A stretch of 64,000 nucleotides of DNA from Paraburkholderia sabiae. Its GTDB lineage: Bacteria > Pseudomonadota > Gammaproteobacteria > Burkholderiales > Burkholderiaceae. Below the pieces are notes generated by a model. That model saw nothing but the letters and a program-made list of their open reading frames with translations. It had not been told where the DNA came from and did no database searches. Where the stretch lies: the NCBI RefSeq assembly GCF_030412785.1, contig NZ_CP125297.1, positions 372,001 to 436,000 on the forward strand, written 5' to 3'. Each line of letters starts with the position of its first letter. Positions within the stretch are counted from its first letter, which is position 1. Of this stretch, positions 1 through 8,762 are shown piece after piece. Both the position numbers and the translations under genes were made by a program.

Positions 1-486
1 GTTGCCTCTGCAATTCCCTATGTCTTTTCGGCGATCGCGAGTGTTCTCATCGGACGTCATTCGGACAAGACGGGCGAGCGCAAGTGGCATATCGCGTTGC
101 CGGCATTCCTCGGTGCCGCTGGCTTCGTCGTGGCGAGCCTCACCGCCAATCCGTGGGGTGCGATGGCCGCACTCTGCGTGGCCGCGACGGGACTCTGGGT
201 TTCCAACACGGTGTTCTGGACGCTGCCGTCCGCCATGCTCTCCGGAACTACAGCGGCCGCAGGCATCGCATTCATCAACGCCTTCGGTAATCTTGGCGGC
301 TTCGTGGGTCCGTATCTGACGGGCTGGATCCGGGAGGCAACGCATTCGTATGTCTGGGCGCTCGCTATGTTGGGTGGCTTCCTGGCGTTGAGCGGCATCA
401 TCGTGCTGATCGTTGGGCGCTCTGAAGCACCGGGCAGCGGTCGAGCCGAGCGCGTGGCGCAGCAGCCGGCGTTCAGGAAATCCTGA
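1..486 (+). CDS. MFS transporter, C-terminal part (5' end outside window)
   Basis: The reading frame is open from base 1 and ends at the TGA at 484-486. It encodes about 161 residues of the C-terminal half of a major facilitator permease. A cytoplasmic-loop motif GRHSDKTGERKWH (residues 20-32) is followed by hydrophobic segments and the conserved FINAFGNLGGFVGP stretch typical of the anion:cation symporter branch used for organic and sugar acids. It lies just upstream of, and on the same strand as, the C4-acid catabolic genes, so it is a plausible importer for their substrate. The substrate is inferred from context only. Confidence 0.85.
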   Translation, partial: VASAIPYVFSAIASVLIGRHSDKTGERKWHIALPAFLGAAGFVVASLTANPWGAMAALCVAATGLWVSNTVFWTLPSAMLSGTTAAAGIAFINAFGNLGGFVGPYLTGWIREATHSYVWALAMLGGFLALSGIIVLIVGRSEAPGSGRAERVAQQPAFRKS

Positions 487-676
487 GCGACTTCGCTTGG
501 CTAGGCCATGGCGGCGGGTCCTTGCATGACGTTAGATGTGGTCCGTAGCCAGCCATGGACAAGACGAGGCGGGAGCGCTAGTGCCGACTCGTCTGTTCTT
601 CTATCGCCTCCAAGCCAATATGTGATGGCAGGCATATGGACGCTAAAGGCTGATTTTGGCCCTAGAACAAACCCTT

Positions 677-708
677 AGATTGTATCATGAGGTAATAGCG
701 TACAATCT
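677..708. promoter_or_regulatory. Candidate operator/promoter AGATTGTA-N16-TACAATCT
   Basis: Perfect 8-bp inverted arms (677-684 and 701-708) are separated by 16 bp, 49 bp before the first gene of the catabolic operon. The same element with the same spacing (one arm base differs) lies between otnC and eno at 14950-14981. TACAAT could also serve as a -10 hexamer, but TTGTAT to TACAAT is only 15 bp, short for a sigma-70 promoter. The remaining 487-756 interval contains no convincing gene. Confidence 0.55.
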
Positions 709-756
709 GTTATCGAATTATTTGGCGCTAGCTGCCTACCCCTACGGAGAATTGAG

Positions 757-1827
757 ATGCGTATTCTGGTTTTGCCCTGCGATGGTATCGGTCCTGAAAT
801 TACCGCCGCCTCTATGGCGGCATTGCAAGCTGCAGACAAGAAATTCGGCCTGAACCTGTCGTTCGACTACGACGACGTCGGCTTCGTGAGTCTCGAGAAG
901 TACGGCACGACGCTGCGCGACGAAGTGCTGGAAAAAGCCAAGACCTATGACGGCATCATCCTCGGCACGCAGTCGCATGCGGACTACCCGGTTCCGGAAA
1001 AGGGCGGTCGTAACGTATCGGCCGGCTTCCGTATCGGCCTGGATCTCTACGCTAACGTCCGTCCGGCGCGTACGCGACCGTTCCTGACCTCGAACATGCG
1101 CGAGGGCAAGACGATGGATCTCGTGATCATGCGCGAAGCGACGGAAGGTTTCTATCCGGACCGCAACATGACCAAGGGATGGGCAGAGCTGATGCCGAGT
1201 CCCGACATGGCCATCTCGCTGCGCAAGATCACGCGGCATTGCAGCGAGCGCATTGCGCGTCGCGCATTCGAGCTGGCGATGAAGCGCAAGAAGAAGGTGA
1301 CGGCGATTCACAAGGCGAACAGCTTCCACATGACGGATGGCCTGTTCCTGGAATGCGTGCGCGATGTCGCCAGGGATTTCCCGGAAGTGCAGGTCGACGA
1401 CCTGCTCGTCGATGCATCGACGGCGCACCTGGTGCGCTCGCCCGAACGTTTCGACGTGCTGGTGGCTACGAACTTCTACGGCGACATCATCAGCGATCTG
1501 GCGAGCGAACTGTCGGGCAGCCTGGGACTGGCTGGTTCGATGATGGCGAGCGACACGCATTGCTGCGCCCAGGCACAGCATGGCTCGGCGCCTGACATCG
1601 CCGGTCAGGACAAGGCGAATCCGGTATCGATGATCCTCTCCGTTGCGATGCTGATCCAGTGGATGGGTGAGCACCACAACAACCCGGCGTACGTCGAGGC
1701 TGGCAACGCAATGGAAGCCGCTGTCGACAAGGTTCTCGAGAACCCGGCAACGCGCACGCCGGACCTGGGCGGCACGTTTGGATGCAAGGCGTTCGGCGAC
1801 GAAGTCGCACGCGTGATCGCGGGCTGA
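757..1827 (+). CDS. Isocitrate/isopropylmalate dehydrogenase family protein (tartrate-dehydrogenase-like)
   Basis: 356 residues, full length for the NAD(P)- and divalent-metal-dependent beta-decarboxylating dehydrogenase family. Visible family motifs are DGIGPEIT (residues 9-16), the substrate-binding arginines of NVRPAR near residue 105, NFYGDIISD near 239 (metal-binding aspartates) and HGSAPDIAG near 275 (nucleotide site). Enzymes of this family oxidise 2-hydroxy acids such as isopropylmalate, malate or tartrate. Beside otnK and a lactonase-like gene it probably oxidises a C4 sugar acid, giving the 3-oxo acid used by the kinase. It is not a leucine-biosynthesis locus: no leuCD is present. 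The start ATG follows a GGAG ribosome-binding site. Confidence 0.8.
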   Translation: MRILVLPCDGIGPEITAASMAALQAADKKFGLNLSFDYDDVGFVSLEKYGTTLRDEVLEKAKTYDGIILGTQSHADYPVPEKGGRNVSAGFRIGLDLYANVRPARTRPFLTSNMREGKTMDLVIMREATEGFYPDRNMTKGWAELMPSPDMAISLRKITRHCSERIARRAFELAMKRKKKVTAIHKANSFHMTDGLFLECVRDVARDFPEVQVDDLLVDASTAHLVRSPERFDVLVATNFYGDIISDLASELSGSLGLAGSMMASDTHCCAQAQHGSAPDIAGQDKANPVSMILSVAMLIQWMGEHHNNPAYVEAGNAMEAAVDKVLENPATRTPDLGGTFGCKAFGDEVARVIAG

Positions 1828-1905
1828 TGAGTTGCTTCGTGGGCGCTTCGTGCGCCCACGCTCGTTTTGGCGGATACACCGATAAGAATCAGAGGGAGAC
1901 AGCAA

Positions 1906-2895
1906 ATGGTCAATCGCCGGCAGATGCTGGTTGCAACGGGTGCAGCACTCGGGGCAACGTCATTCATCGGTTTTGGGAAAGTCATGGGAAAGGAACTAGG
2001 GCACATGTCCCCCATCGGTTTCAATGTGCCTTCAGGCGTCGTGGATTCGCACTGCCATATCTTCAATCCTGCGAAGTTCCCCTATTCGCCGAAGCGCAAG
2101 TACACCCCGCCGCCGGCGACTGTGCAGGATCTTCAGCGCTTCCATGCTGCTATCCACGTGCACCGTACCGTGCTCGTCCAGCCGAGCGTGTACGGAACGG
2201 ACAACTCGTGTCTGATCGATGCACTTGGCCAGCTCGGAAAGGACGCCCGTGGTGTCGCGGTAATCGACTCGACGTTCTCCGGCCAGCAACTGGACGACCT
2301 GGCAGGTGCAGGCGTGGTGGGCGTGCGAATCAATCTGGAGGTTGGTAAGGACCGGAACTTCAACTCGGCCATCACACGGCTTGAACAGACAGTGGACACC
2401 CTGCGCGGGAAGCCGTTGATCATTCAGGTCTATGCAGCCTTGCCGATCCTTGATGAACTGGCAAAGCGCATCCAGGTTCAACCGCATCCCGTCGTCATCG
2501 ATCACTTTGGATTGGCGAAGGCGGCAGATGGTCCGGAGCAGTTCGGCATGTCCGCGCTGATCGGCATGATGCAGTCGAAAAAGGTCTTCGTGAAGCTGTC
2601 CGGGCCGTATCAGATTTCGCTTCTGAAGCCTGGTTACGCCGATACCGCGCGAATCGGCCAGACGCTGGTCGAGGCCGCACCGGATCAGGTGATCTGGGGA
2701 AGCGACTGGCCGCACACGGGAGGCAGTGAGCGTCCCGCCGATGCCAAACCCACGGATATCGAACCGTTTCGCAGCGAAGACGAAGGCCGTAACTTTACGC
2801 TGGTGAAAAGCTGGGCACCGGAGCCCGCGCAACGACACAAACTGCTCGTGGAAAACGCGACGAAGCTGTTCGGCTTCGGCTCGCACGCAGCATGA
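1906..2895 (+). CDS. Tat-exported amidohydrolase family protein (2-pyrone-4,6-dicarboxylate-lactonase-like)
   Basis: The ATG at 1906 is preferred over an upstream in-frame ATG at 1867 because AGGGAGA lies 6 bp before it and the protein then starts with a twin-arginine-like leader (NRRQMLVATGAALGA). The mature part is a metal-dependent TIM-barrel hydrolase: HxH in DSHCHIF (His49, His51) and a late metal or base aspartate in GSDWPHT (Asp267). Family members hydrolyse lactones or decarboxylate. Beside C4-acid genes a role in opening an aldono- or tetronolactone in the periplasm is plausible. It is the second gene of the operon, 78 bp after the dehydrogenase. Confidence 0.75.
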   Translation: MVNRRQMLVATGAALGATSFIGFGKVMGKELGHMSPIGFNVPSGVVDSHCHIFNPAKFPYSPKRKYTPPPATVQDLQRFHAAIHVHRTVLVQPSVYGTDNSCLIDALGQLGKDARGVAVIDSTFSGQQLDDLAGAGVVGVRINLEVGKDRNFNSAITRLEQTVDTLRGKPLIIQVYAALPILDELAKRIQVQPHPVVIDHFGLAKAADGPEQFGMSALIGMMQSKKVFVKLSGPYQISLLKPGYADTARIGQTLVEAAPDQVIWGSDWPHTGGSERPADAKPTDIEPFRSEDEGRNFTLVKSWAPEPAQRHKLLVENATKLFGFGSHAA

Positions 2896-2914
2896 TTCAT
2901 ATCGGGAGTTTCCT

Positions 2915-4189
2915 TTGAGCAAGCCCTTACTTGGTTGCATCGCCGACGATTTCACAGGTGGTACAGACCTCGCCAGTACTTTGGTCCGCGGGGGAATGCG
3001 AACTGTCCAGATCATTGGTGTGCCCATGCAGGAGGAGGTGCCGGACGCCGACGCTATTGTCATCGCGTTGAAGTCCCGCACTTGCGATCCGGAGGAGGCC
3101 GTGCGCGAGTCGCTCGCCGCGCTTGAATGGCTCCGCAAGGCTGGCTGTGAGCAGTTTTTCTTCAAGTACTGTTCTACGTTCGATTCGACAGCAAAGGGCA
3201 ACATTGGACCGGTCGCCGATGCGCTGGCCGAGGCGCTAGGCGTCGACTTTGCGATCGCCTGTCCGGCGTTTCCCGAGAACGGCAGAACCATATACAAAGG
3301 CTATCTGTTCGTCGGCGACGTGCTGCTGAACGAGTCGGGCATGCGGAATCACCCGCTGACGCCGATGACCGACGCAAACCTGGCCCGTGTGCTGCGGAGC
3401 CAGACGCATGCAAAGGTCGGATCAGTGATGCTTGATGCGGTATCGAAGGGGCCGGCTGCGATCACTGCGAAGTTCGATGCGCTGCGAGCGGATGGCGTGA
3501 AATACGCCATCGTCGATGCCGTGACCGATCAGGACCTGCTCAGCATCGGCGCCGCCCTGTCTGGCCATCCGCTTGTGACAGGCGGTTCGGGCGTCGCAAT
3601 GGGACTTCCGGAAAACTTTCGTTCTGCTGGCAAGTTGAGCGCCGCGGCGTCGACGGCATCAACTCTGCCTGAAATCACGGGACATGGTGCTGTCCTGTCA
3701 GGAAGCTGTTCTGTCGCGACGAACGGACAGGTCGAGCATTGGAAGGCATCGCGTCAGGCATTCCAGCTTGATGCGCTCGAGCTTGCGAACGGCGACCGTC
3801 AGATCGACGAAGCGATCGCATGGGCCGCGCAGCGCGTTTCGGCTGAACCCGTGTTGATCTACGGAAGCGCGACGCCGGAAATCGTCAAGCGCGCCCAGGA
3901 GAAGCTGGGCGTCGAGAAGGCAGGTGCGCTGATGGAGCGCGCACTGGCGACCATCGCACGTGCGCTGGTAGAACAGCACGGTGTGCGCAAACTGGTCGTC
4001 GCAGGCGGTGAGACTTCGGGCGCTGTGGTCAAGGCGCTGCACGTGTCCGCGTTGCGAATCGGCGCACCGATTGACCCCGGCGTTCCCTGGACGATCGGCA
4101 ATGGAAAGGAACAGCTTGCGCTCGCGCTGAAGTCAGGAAACTTCGGGACGAAGGATTTCTTCGAGAAAGCACTGGCATTGGCGCCGTAA
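2915..4189 (+). CDS. otnK: Four-carbon acid sugar kinase, probable 3-oxo-tetronate kinase OtnK
   Basis: 424 residues with the two-domain DUF1537 architecture of OtnK/DtnK kinases. The N-terminal substrate domain starts with IADDFTGGTD, and the C-terminal nucleotide domain carries VVAGGETSGAV and IDPGVPWT. These enzymes phosphorylate 3-oxo-tetronates at O4 with ATP; the product is decarboxylated by OtnC, encoded at 14250-14888. The start is TTG at 2915, supported by GGGAG 6 bp upstream; the preceding gene ends 19 bp earlier. It is the last gene of the operon and is followed by a strong terminator. Family assignment is secure; the exact tetronate (erythro or threo) cannot be read from sequence. 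Confidence 0.88.
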   Translation: MSKPLLGCIADDFTGGTDLASTLVRGGMRTVQIIGVPMQEEVPDADAIVIALKSRTCDPEEAVRESLAALEWLRKAGCEQFFFKYCSTFDSTAKGNIGPVADALAEALGVDFAIACPAFPENGRTIYKGYLFVGDVLLNESGMRNHPLTPMTDANLARVLRSQTHAKVGSVMLDAVSKGPAAITAKFDALRADGVKYAIVDAVTDQDLLSIGAALSGHPLVTGGSGVAMGLPENFRSAGKLSAAASTASTLPEITGHGAVLSGSCSVATNGQVEHWKASRQAFQLDALELANGDRQIDEAIAWAAQRVSAEPVLIYGSATPEIVKRAQEKLGVEKAGALMERALATIARALVEQHGVRKLVVAGGETSGAVVKALHVSALRIGAPIDPGVPWTIGNGKEQLALALKSGNFGTKDFFEKALALAP

Positions 4190-4246
4190 CCCTGTCTGGC
4201 AGGGAAGGCAACTACGTCTCCTCCATATCTCCACGATATGGATTTG

Positions 4247-4273
4247 GCCCGCTAGCTTTAGCGGGCTTTTTTT
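4247..4273 (+). terminator. Rho-independent terminator after otnK
   Basis: A perfect 8-bp stem GCCCGCTA/TAGCGGGC (4247-4254 with 4259-4266), a GCTT tetraloop and a run of seven T. It closes the dehydrogenase-lactonase-otnK operon just before the insertion-sequence stack. Confidence 0.92.
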
Positions 4274-4323
4274 GTTCTTCGCAGAAATCCGGGGGCCGGC
4301 CTGCGGACAGGCTGTAGTCGGCC

Positions 4324-5856
4324 TATTTCGTTGAAAAACTCTGTTTTGGGCGAATGCGGTCATGTTTTGGCATACGATCGACGCGCTCAACGTTCTTTCC
4401 GATGACATTGCATCCGCGGATGCATGCCGCGATTCCTTTCAAGCGGATGCATTTTTCACCTCCTCCTGCTTTGGCATCAACCACTTCGCCATTCGCCTCA
4501 AATTCTGTGCGGTTGCAGCCAGCAAGAACTCGTCGTGTGCGCCTGAAGGTCCTCTCAACCGAAGACGATCCAGCTTCATGACACGTTTGAGGTGGGCAAA
4601 CAGGATCTCAACTTTCTTGCGATCTTTGCGTGACTGCCGATATGCCGGTGTCTTCGCAATAGCCCTTACCTTATCACGTGCTGATTCGTAGACACTTCGG
4701 GCAATCTTTCGTATCGGTGTGTTTGGGCAGCATTGATTCTTCAGTACACGTCCAGTGCAGTCCAACTGGTTTGATCGATAGACGACAGTGTTGGCCTTGG
4801 TGATGTGCGTGCGCGGACTCTTGAATGGACGCCGTTCGCTGCGCAGTGCGTGTCCAGCGGGGCAGCGATATTTGTTGCTTTGCTCAAGCCATTGAAACTC
4901 GCTATTCGAGAAGGTCTCGTCGCTCCGTGCCCCTTTCTCCCATACCGGAACTTGCGGCTCGATAGCCTTGTCATTGATCATCCAGGCAAGCATCGACGCG
5001 GTGGTCGAGTTCACCTCCTGTGTGCGGTATGCGGGTGTGGCCTCAACATCTACGATGATTCCTGCGTGCAGATCAATCAGGTAGTTGGTCGAGTAGGCGT
5101 AGAACGCCGGGCCACCAGGCGCTGCGGTCCAACGTGCAGCCGGATCGGTCAGCAAAATGTTCTTAGGCTGCGTGGCAGGTTCCTGCGATGCGTCCACGGC
5201 ATGGGCATCATCGTCGTTCTCATCGAGCGTCGCCAGATACTCGCGCACCGCGCGGCTGGGTCCTTCACCGCGACTCCTGTCGATTGTTTCAGTCCCCGCG
5301 ATGCCTCGGGTGCGATTTGCGTCGGCCTTGATCACACTCGCATCGATCGCGAACCCTTCGCCTCCTACGAGTCCCTCTTTCATGCAGCGACGCAAAACTG
5401 ATTCGAATACATGGCGGAGCATATCGCTGTCGCGAAACCGGCCATGGCGATTCTTTGAGAAGGTCGAGTGATCCGGAACCGCATCGTCAAGGCCGAGACG
5501 GCAAAACCAGCGATACGCCAGATTGGGATGGACTTCTTCACACAGACGCCGTTCGGAGCGAATTCCAAAGCAGTATCCGATGATCAGCATGCGGATCATC
5601 AACTCTGGATCAATAGATGGGCGCCCCGTATGACTGTAAAACGGCGCCATGTGCTTTCGGAGGTCGCCGGCATCGAAGAAGTGATTTATACCGCGTAACA
5701 GATGGTCTTTCGGAATGTGATCATCCAGGTTGAACGTGTAAAAAAGCCGGTCCTGATCGCCGCTCCGCTGACCCATCATGACGCTGCACTCCCGTCGATC
5801 GATGGATTCCAGGATACCCGAGAACTCGACTCCTAGGCGAGTTTTTCAACGGAATA
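4324..5856 (-). mobile_element. IS1182-family insertion sequence (copy 1)
   Basis: 1533 bp bounded by 18-bp terminal inverted repeats that differ at one base (TATTTCGTTGAAAAACTC at the left; reverse complement of the right end TATTCCGTTGAAAAACTC). Both ends are flanked by GGCC (4320-4323 and 5857-5860), read here as a 4-bp palindromic target duplication. The right GGCC plus AGAAG and the downstream CGGTCATTCGAC at 10112 reconstitute one copy of the dispersed repeat found across 34-50 kb, so the element inserted into that repeat. Confidence 0.85.
4439..5779 (-). CDS. IS1182-family transposase
   Basis: 446 residues, intact. The N-terminal domain has the FYTFNLDDHIPKDHLLR and GRPSIDPELMIRMLIIGY motifs of IS1182-type DDE transposases, followed by the HSTFSKNRHGRF segment; the C-terminal helix RKKVEILFAHLKRVMKLDRLRLRG carries the catalytic glutamate. 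It fills most of the element between the inverted repeats at 4324 and 5856. It appears potentially active, since no frameshift or stop was found. Confidence 0.93.
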   Translation of the reverse strand: MMGQRSGDQDRLFYTFNLDDHIPKDHLLRGINHFFDAGDLRKHMAPFYSHTGRPSIDPELMIRMLIIGYCFGIRSERRLCEEVHPNLAYRWFCRLGLDDAVPDHSTFSKNRHGRFRDSDMLRHVFESVLRRCMKEGLVGGEGFAIDASVIKADANRTRGIAGTETIDRSRGEGPSRAVREYLATLDENDDDAHAVDASQEPATQPKNILLTDPAARWTAAPGGPAFYAYSTNYLIDLHAGIIVDVEATPAYRTQEVNSTTASMLAWMINDKAIEPQVPVWEKGARSDETFSNSEFQWLEQSNKYRCPAGHALRSERRPFKSPRTHITKANTVVYRSNQLDCTGRVLKNQCCPNTPIRKIARSVYESARDKVRAIAKTPAYRQSRKDRKKVEILFAHLKRVMKLDRLRLRGPSGAHDEFLLAATAQNLRRMAKWLMPKQEEVKNASA

Positions 5857-6774
5857 GGCCAGAAGCAATGGGATGGACTCCTCCTCACCCGGCTGGCTCG
5901 CGGCGCACGGCGCATGATTGTCGTCGCGTTCGACCAGTCAACGAGGAGGAACCTGAAATGGACATGATTCGTGTTGGGATTGATCTCGCCAAAAACGTTT
6001 TCCAGATGCATGGCGTCGATCGAAGCGAGAAAGCAATATGGCGCCGCAAGCTTACCCGTCTGGAATGGCTGGATGTCGTGCAACGGACCGTTCCTCTGCA
6101 TGCCGTGATAGGCATGGAAGCCTGCGGCAGTGCGCATCACTGGGCGCGACGTCTTCAGGCGATCGGATATACCGTGAAGCTGATAGCCCCGCAGTTTGTG
6201 AAGCCATACGTCAAGAGTCACAAAAACGACGCAAACGACGCCGAAGCTATCTGTGAAGCGATGAGCCGGCCTGGAATGCGCTTTGTTGCCGTCAAGACCG
6301 TCGAGCAGCAGGACGTGCAGGCGGTTCACCGCGTCCGCGCCGGATTAATGGAGCAACGTAACGCAAAGGCAAACCAGATTCGCGGCCTGACCTCCGAATA
6401 TGGCATTGTGGCGCCCCGAGAGATTCTCCAGTTGCGCCGCGCTGTTCCTGTCTGGCTAGAAGACGTAAACAGCGGTCTGAGCGACCGATTCCGGCGTCTG
6501 CTCACGGGGCTGTGGGAGGACCTGCGCTCCCTGGACGACCGGATTCGCGAACTCGATCGTGAAATTGCTGCGATTGCCGCATCCGATCCCGTCGCCAGAC
6601 GTTTGCAGCAATTACGCGGCGTTGGGCCAATGGTTGCAACGGCGTTGATCGCAACCGTGGGCAATGCCCGACAGTTTTCCAATGGCCGGCAGATGGCGGC
6701 GTCGCTCGGACTGACACCCAGACAAAACAGCTCCGGTGGCAAAGAGCGGCTTCTAGGGATTAGCAAGAGAGGTG

Positions 6775-8286
6775 CTTGCAATTACCCACTTCTTTTTAGC
6801 GCGAGTTCATAGCCGATCTGGATGTCAGTCAGACGTCGCATCCCACGCCACATCACGGTATTGCCCGGCGGAGGGTCACTGGCACGCGCAAGGTAACCAC
6901 CGAGCTGGGCGAGCCTGATGACGTTGCGCACGAGCGGTGGTGCCTGTGCGTTATGAGACGTGTCCTGAACGACGTGTTCAAGCAGGTCGATTTCGGTGCG
7001 TGTGAACGCGAGTTCGGCTGCGGCCCGTGGCGCCGAGCGGCCGAGCATGGTGATCCAGAATATGCGCCAGCTCAGGATGCAGAAGACTGCGATCAGGTTC
7101 GTTAGCCGGTCGGCTGTACGAAGTCGGGACTCTTCGGCCTTGCAGCCCGACTTCAGGATTTTGTGGAAGGTTTCGATTTTCCAGCGCATTGCATACCAGT
7201 CAAGTTTCTCGATTGCCTCGGCACGAGAGCGGACCGGCAGGTTGGTGATGAGTTTCCATTCTATAGGGGCACGCCCGGGCGGCGGATCTCGCTCCTGCGC
7301 GTGAAGTACTGTTAGCTGTAACGCGGGGTAGCGGCTCTGCTTGCCGATGGGCGGCAGAACAGTCATTGGCGCATAGCGCAGTTCGAGCGTCGCGGTCATC
7401 GGACGGCCCTTCGCATCGCGAAGCTCGACGCGATGGAGTCCCTTTACCTGAACCTGCCGCATGGCTTTGGAGATCGTGTGCTGACCATCTCCCGCGAGCC
7501 TGTCGACACAGGTACGCACGAGGAAGTAGGTGGAAAGATCATATGCGGTGCAAAACAGCTCGTAGATGTCGCTTTCCCGGTCACCGATGTGAATGCAACG
7601 CACAGGATCGTCGAGAAGTTCAGTCGACTGGCGCATATTTTCCAGCCAGCGCCAGCTTTCCTTTTCCTCAATCGGTACGCGCGTGGGATTGATATGACGC
7701 TTGAGTTCAGAAGCCCCCTTGAACTGCTTTCTTGTCCAGAATTTCACTGCAGCCAGACCAAGTGGCAATCCATCGGCAGTAACAGCAAGACTCGAATGCA
7801 TCAGGATGCCGCATTGCGTGAGCGGTCGTCGCGGGCCCCTGCCGTTCTTCCCCGTGCGCAGGGTCGTCTTGCCCGTGTAGCCGATGAGTTCGGGACGCTC
7901 GCGCTGGTACGAGAATGCGGTCGTGTCCTGCAGGATAAGCACCGGCCCATCGGTGGCCTTCACACGCTCGGCGCTCGCCTGGAAATGTCCGCTCAGGATA
8001 TCGTGTTCGCTGACGCGGTCATTGGACAGAAACCGGTACGCAGCCTTGGTCGAAGCCCAGTCCTGACAGGCGAACGGGATCGTCTGCCCCATGCCGTCCC
8101 ACAGCTTCTCGAGCAGGCTTGCGAAGCGGCGGCGCAGCCTGGTGTCCTGGAATTCGCTTCCCTGGACTTCCAGATCGAACCACGAACGATCATCCGCGTG
8201 TCGCTTACCGGCCATCCCGCGTGCGTATGGAATGTGACGTATGCCAGGTTACCAGGTTTCGCGCTGGAGATGTGGGTAATTGCAAG
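6775..8286 (-). mobile_element. IS4-family insertion sequence (Tn5/IS50-like group) with 9-bp target duplication
   Basis: 1512 bp. Terminal repeats CTTGCAATTACCCAC (left, 6775-6789) and its exact complement (right, 8272-8286) flank the transposase gene. The direct repeat AGAGAGGTG on both sides (6766-6774 and 8287-8295) is the target duplication within the IS110-family transposase of element A. The 9-bp duplication fits the IS4 family. Confidence 0.93.
6782..8215 (-). CDS. IS4-family transposase
   Basis: 477 residues, full length and intact. An N-terminal DNA-binding region (FQDTRLRRRFASLLEKL, QDWASTKAAYRFLSNDRV) is followed by the RNase H-fold domain. LQDTTAFSY holds the first catalytic Asp, IHIGDRESDIYELF the second, and WYAMRWKIETFHKILKSGC the Y-R-E-K signature with the catalytic Glu. 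The ATG at 8215 lies about 70 bp inside the right terminal repeat. The gene ends so close to the left terminus that its last codons nearly reach the repeat. Confidence 0.94.
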   Translation of the reverse strand: MAGKRHADDRSWFDLEVQGSEFQDTRLRRRFASLLEKLWDGMGQTIPFACQDWASTKAAYRFLSNDRVSEHDILSGHFQASAERVKATDGPVLILQDTTAFSYQRERPELIGYTGKTTLRTGKNGRGPRRPLTQCGILMHSSLAVTADGLPLGLAAVKFWTRKQFKGASELKRHINPTRVPIEEKESWRWLENMRQSTELLDDPVRCIHIGDRESDIYELFCTAYDLSTYFLVRTCVDRLAGDGQHTISKAMRQVQVKGLHRVELRDAKGRPMTATLELRYAPMTVLPPIGKQSRYPALQLTVLHAQERDPPPGRAPIEWKLITNLPVRSRAEAIEKLDWYAMRWKIETFHKILKSGCKAEESRLRTADRLTNLIAVFCILSWRIFWITMLGRSAPRAAAELAFTRTEIDLLEHVVQDTSHNAQAPPLVRNVIRLAQLGGYLARASDPPPGNTVMWRGMRRLTDIQIGYELALKRSG

Positions 8287-8510
8287 AGAGAGGTGACGCT
8301 TACGTGCGTTGCCTGTTAATCCACGGCGCACGCGCGATGATCCAGATGGCCCGTCGACGGACTGATGCGCTAAGTCTGTGGGTCATGCGCATAGCGGGCA
8401 GCCGGCATCCGAACATTGCAGCCGTAGCGCTAGCAAACAAAACCGCACGCATAGCCTGGGCGATGATTACACGGGAAACCGATTACCAGCCGGAACTTGC
8501 CGCACATTGA

Positions 8511-8697
8511 AACAGTAACTACCAGCAGTACCTTCATCCACGATTGCAAAACAAGTCGCACGATGGCCAACAGGTCGAACCGGCGCTGATCAAACCCGTG
8601 ACTGACCGAGGCCTTGAGCCCGTAGGAGCGATTGGGAGTCAGCGCGCGAATAGCCCATCAGGGTCCGTTGCCTCACAGAGGCACAGTTGTACGAGAC
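8511..8697 (+). ncRNA. Candidate bridge/seekRNA region of element A (5' part; continues at 10041)
   Basis: The non-coding stretch after the element A transposase is where IS1111-group elements encode their target-guiding RNA. Its core from 8535 (CATCCACGATTGC) aligns with the region after the element B transposase starting at 9809. Aligned positions 67-74 (8601-8608, ACTGACCG) are complementary to CGGTCAGT, which matches the right target flank CGGTCATT at 10112 in 7 of 8 bases. A second segment AGGAGCG at 8624-8630 resembles the repeat consensus left of the junction. Element B has inserted at 8698, separating the 3' part (10041-10094). Expression is inferred. Confidence 0.5.
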
Positions 8698-8762
8698 TGA
8701 TGGTATGGACTCCCGCCCCCTTCGGGGCGACACTGATCTCACCAATTTCCGGGAGAACATCT

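Larger units (their letters stand above)
5958..8510 (+). pseudogene. IS110-family transposase of element A, split by an IS4-family insertion
   Basis: Coding parts are 5958-6774 and 8296-8510. Joining across the 9-bp duplication AGAGAGGTG (6766-6774 = 8287-8295) restores an uninterrupted frame through ISKRG-DAYVRCLL. The RuvC-like DEDD domain is visible (Asp9 in GIDLAKN, Glu54 in GMEACGS, Asp91 and Asp94 in KNDANDAEA). The transposase_20 domain has RGVGPMVATALIA and SSGGKERLLGISKRG. GAGGAGGAA precedes the ATG at 5958. As it stands it yields a truncated protein lacking the C-terminal catalytic-serine region. Confidence 0.9.

Noticed and set aside
742..1905. A 387-codon minus-strand open frame across the first dehydrogenase gene
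   Set aside because: Antisense shadow of the isopropylmalate-dehydrogenase-like gene, which shows complete family motifs on the plus strand.
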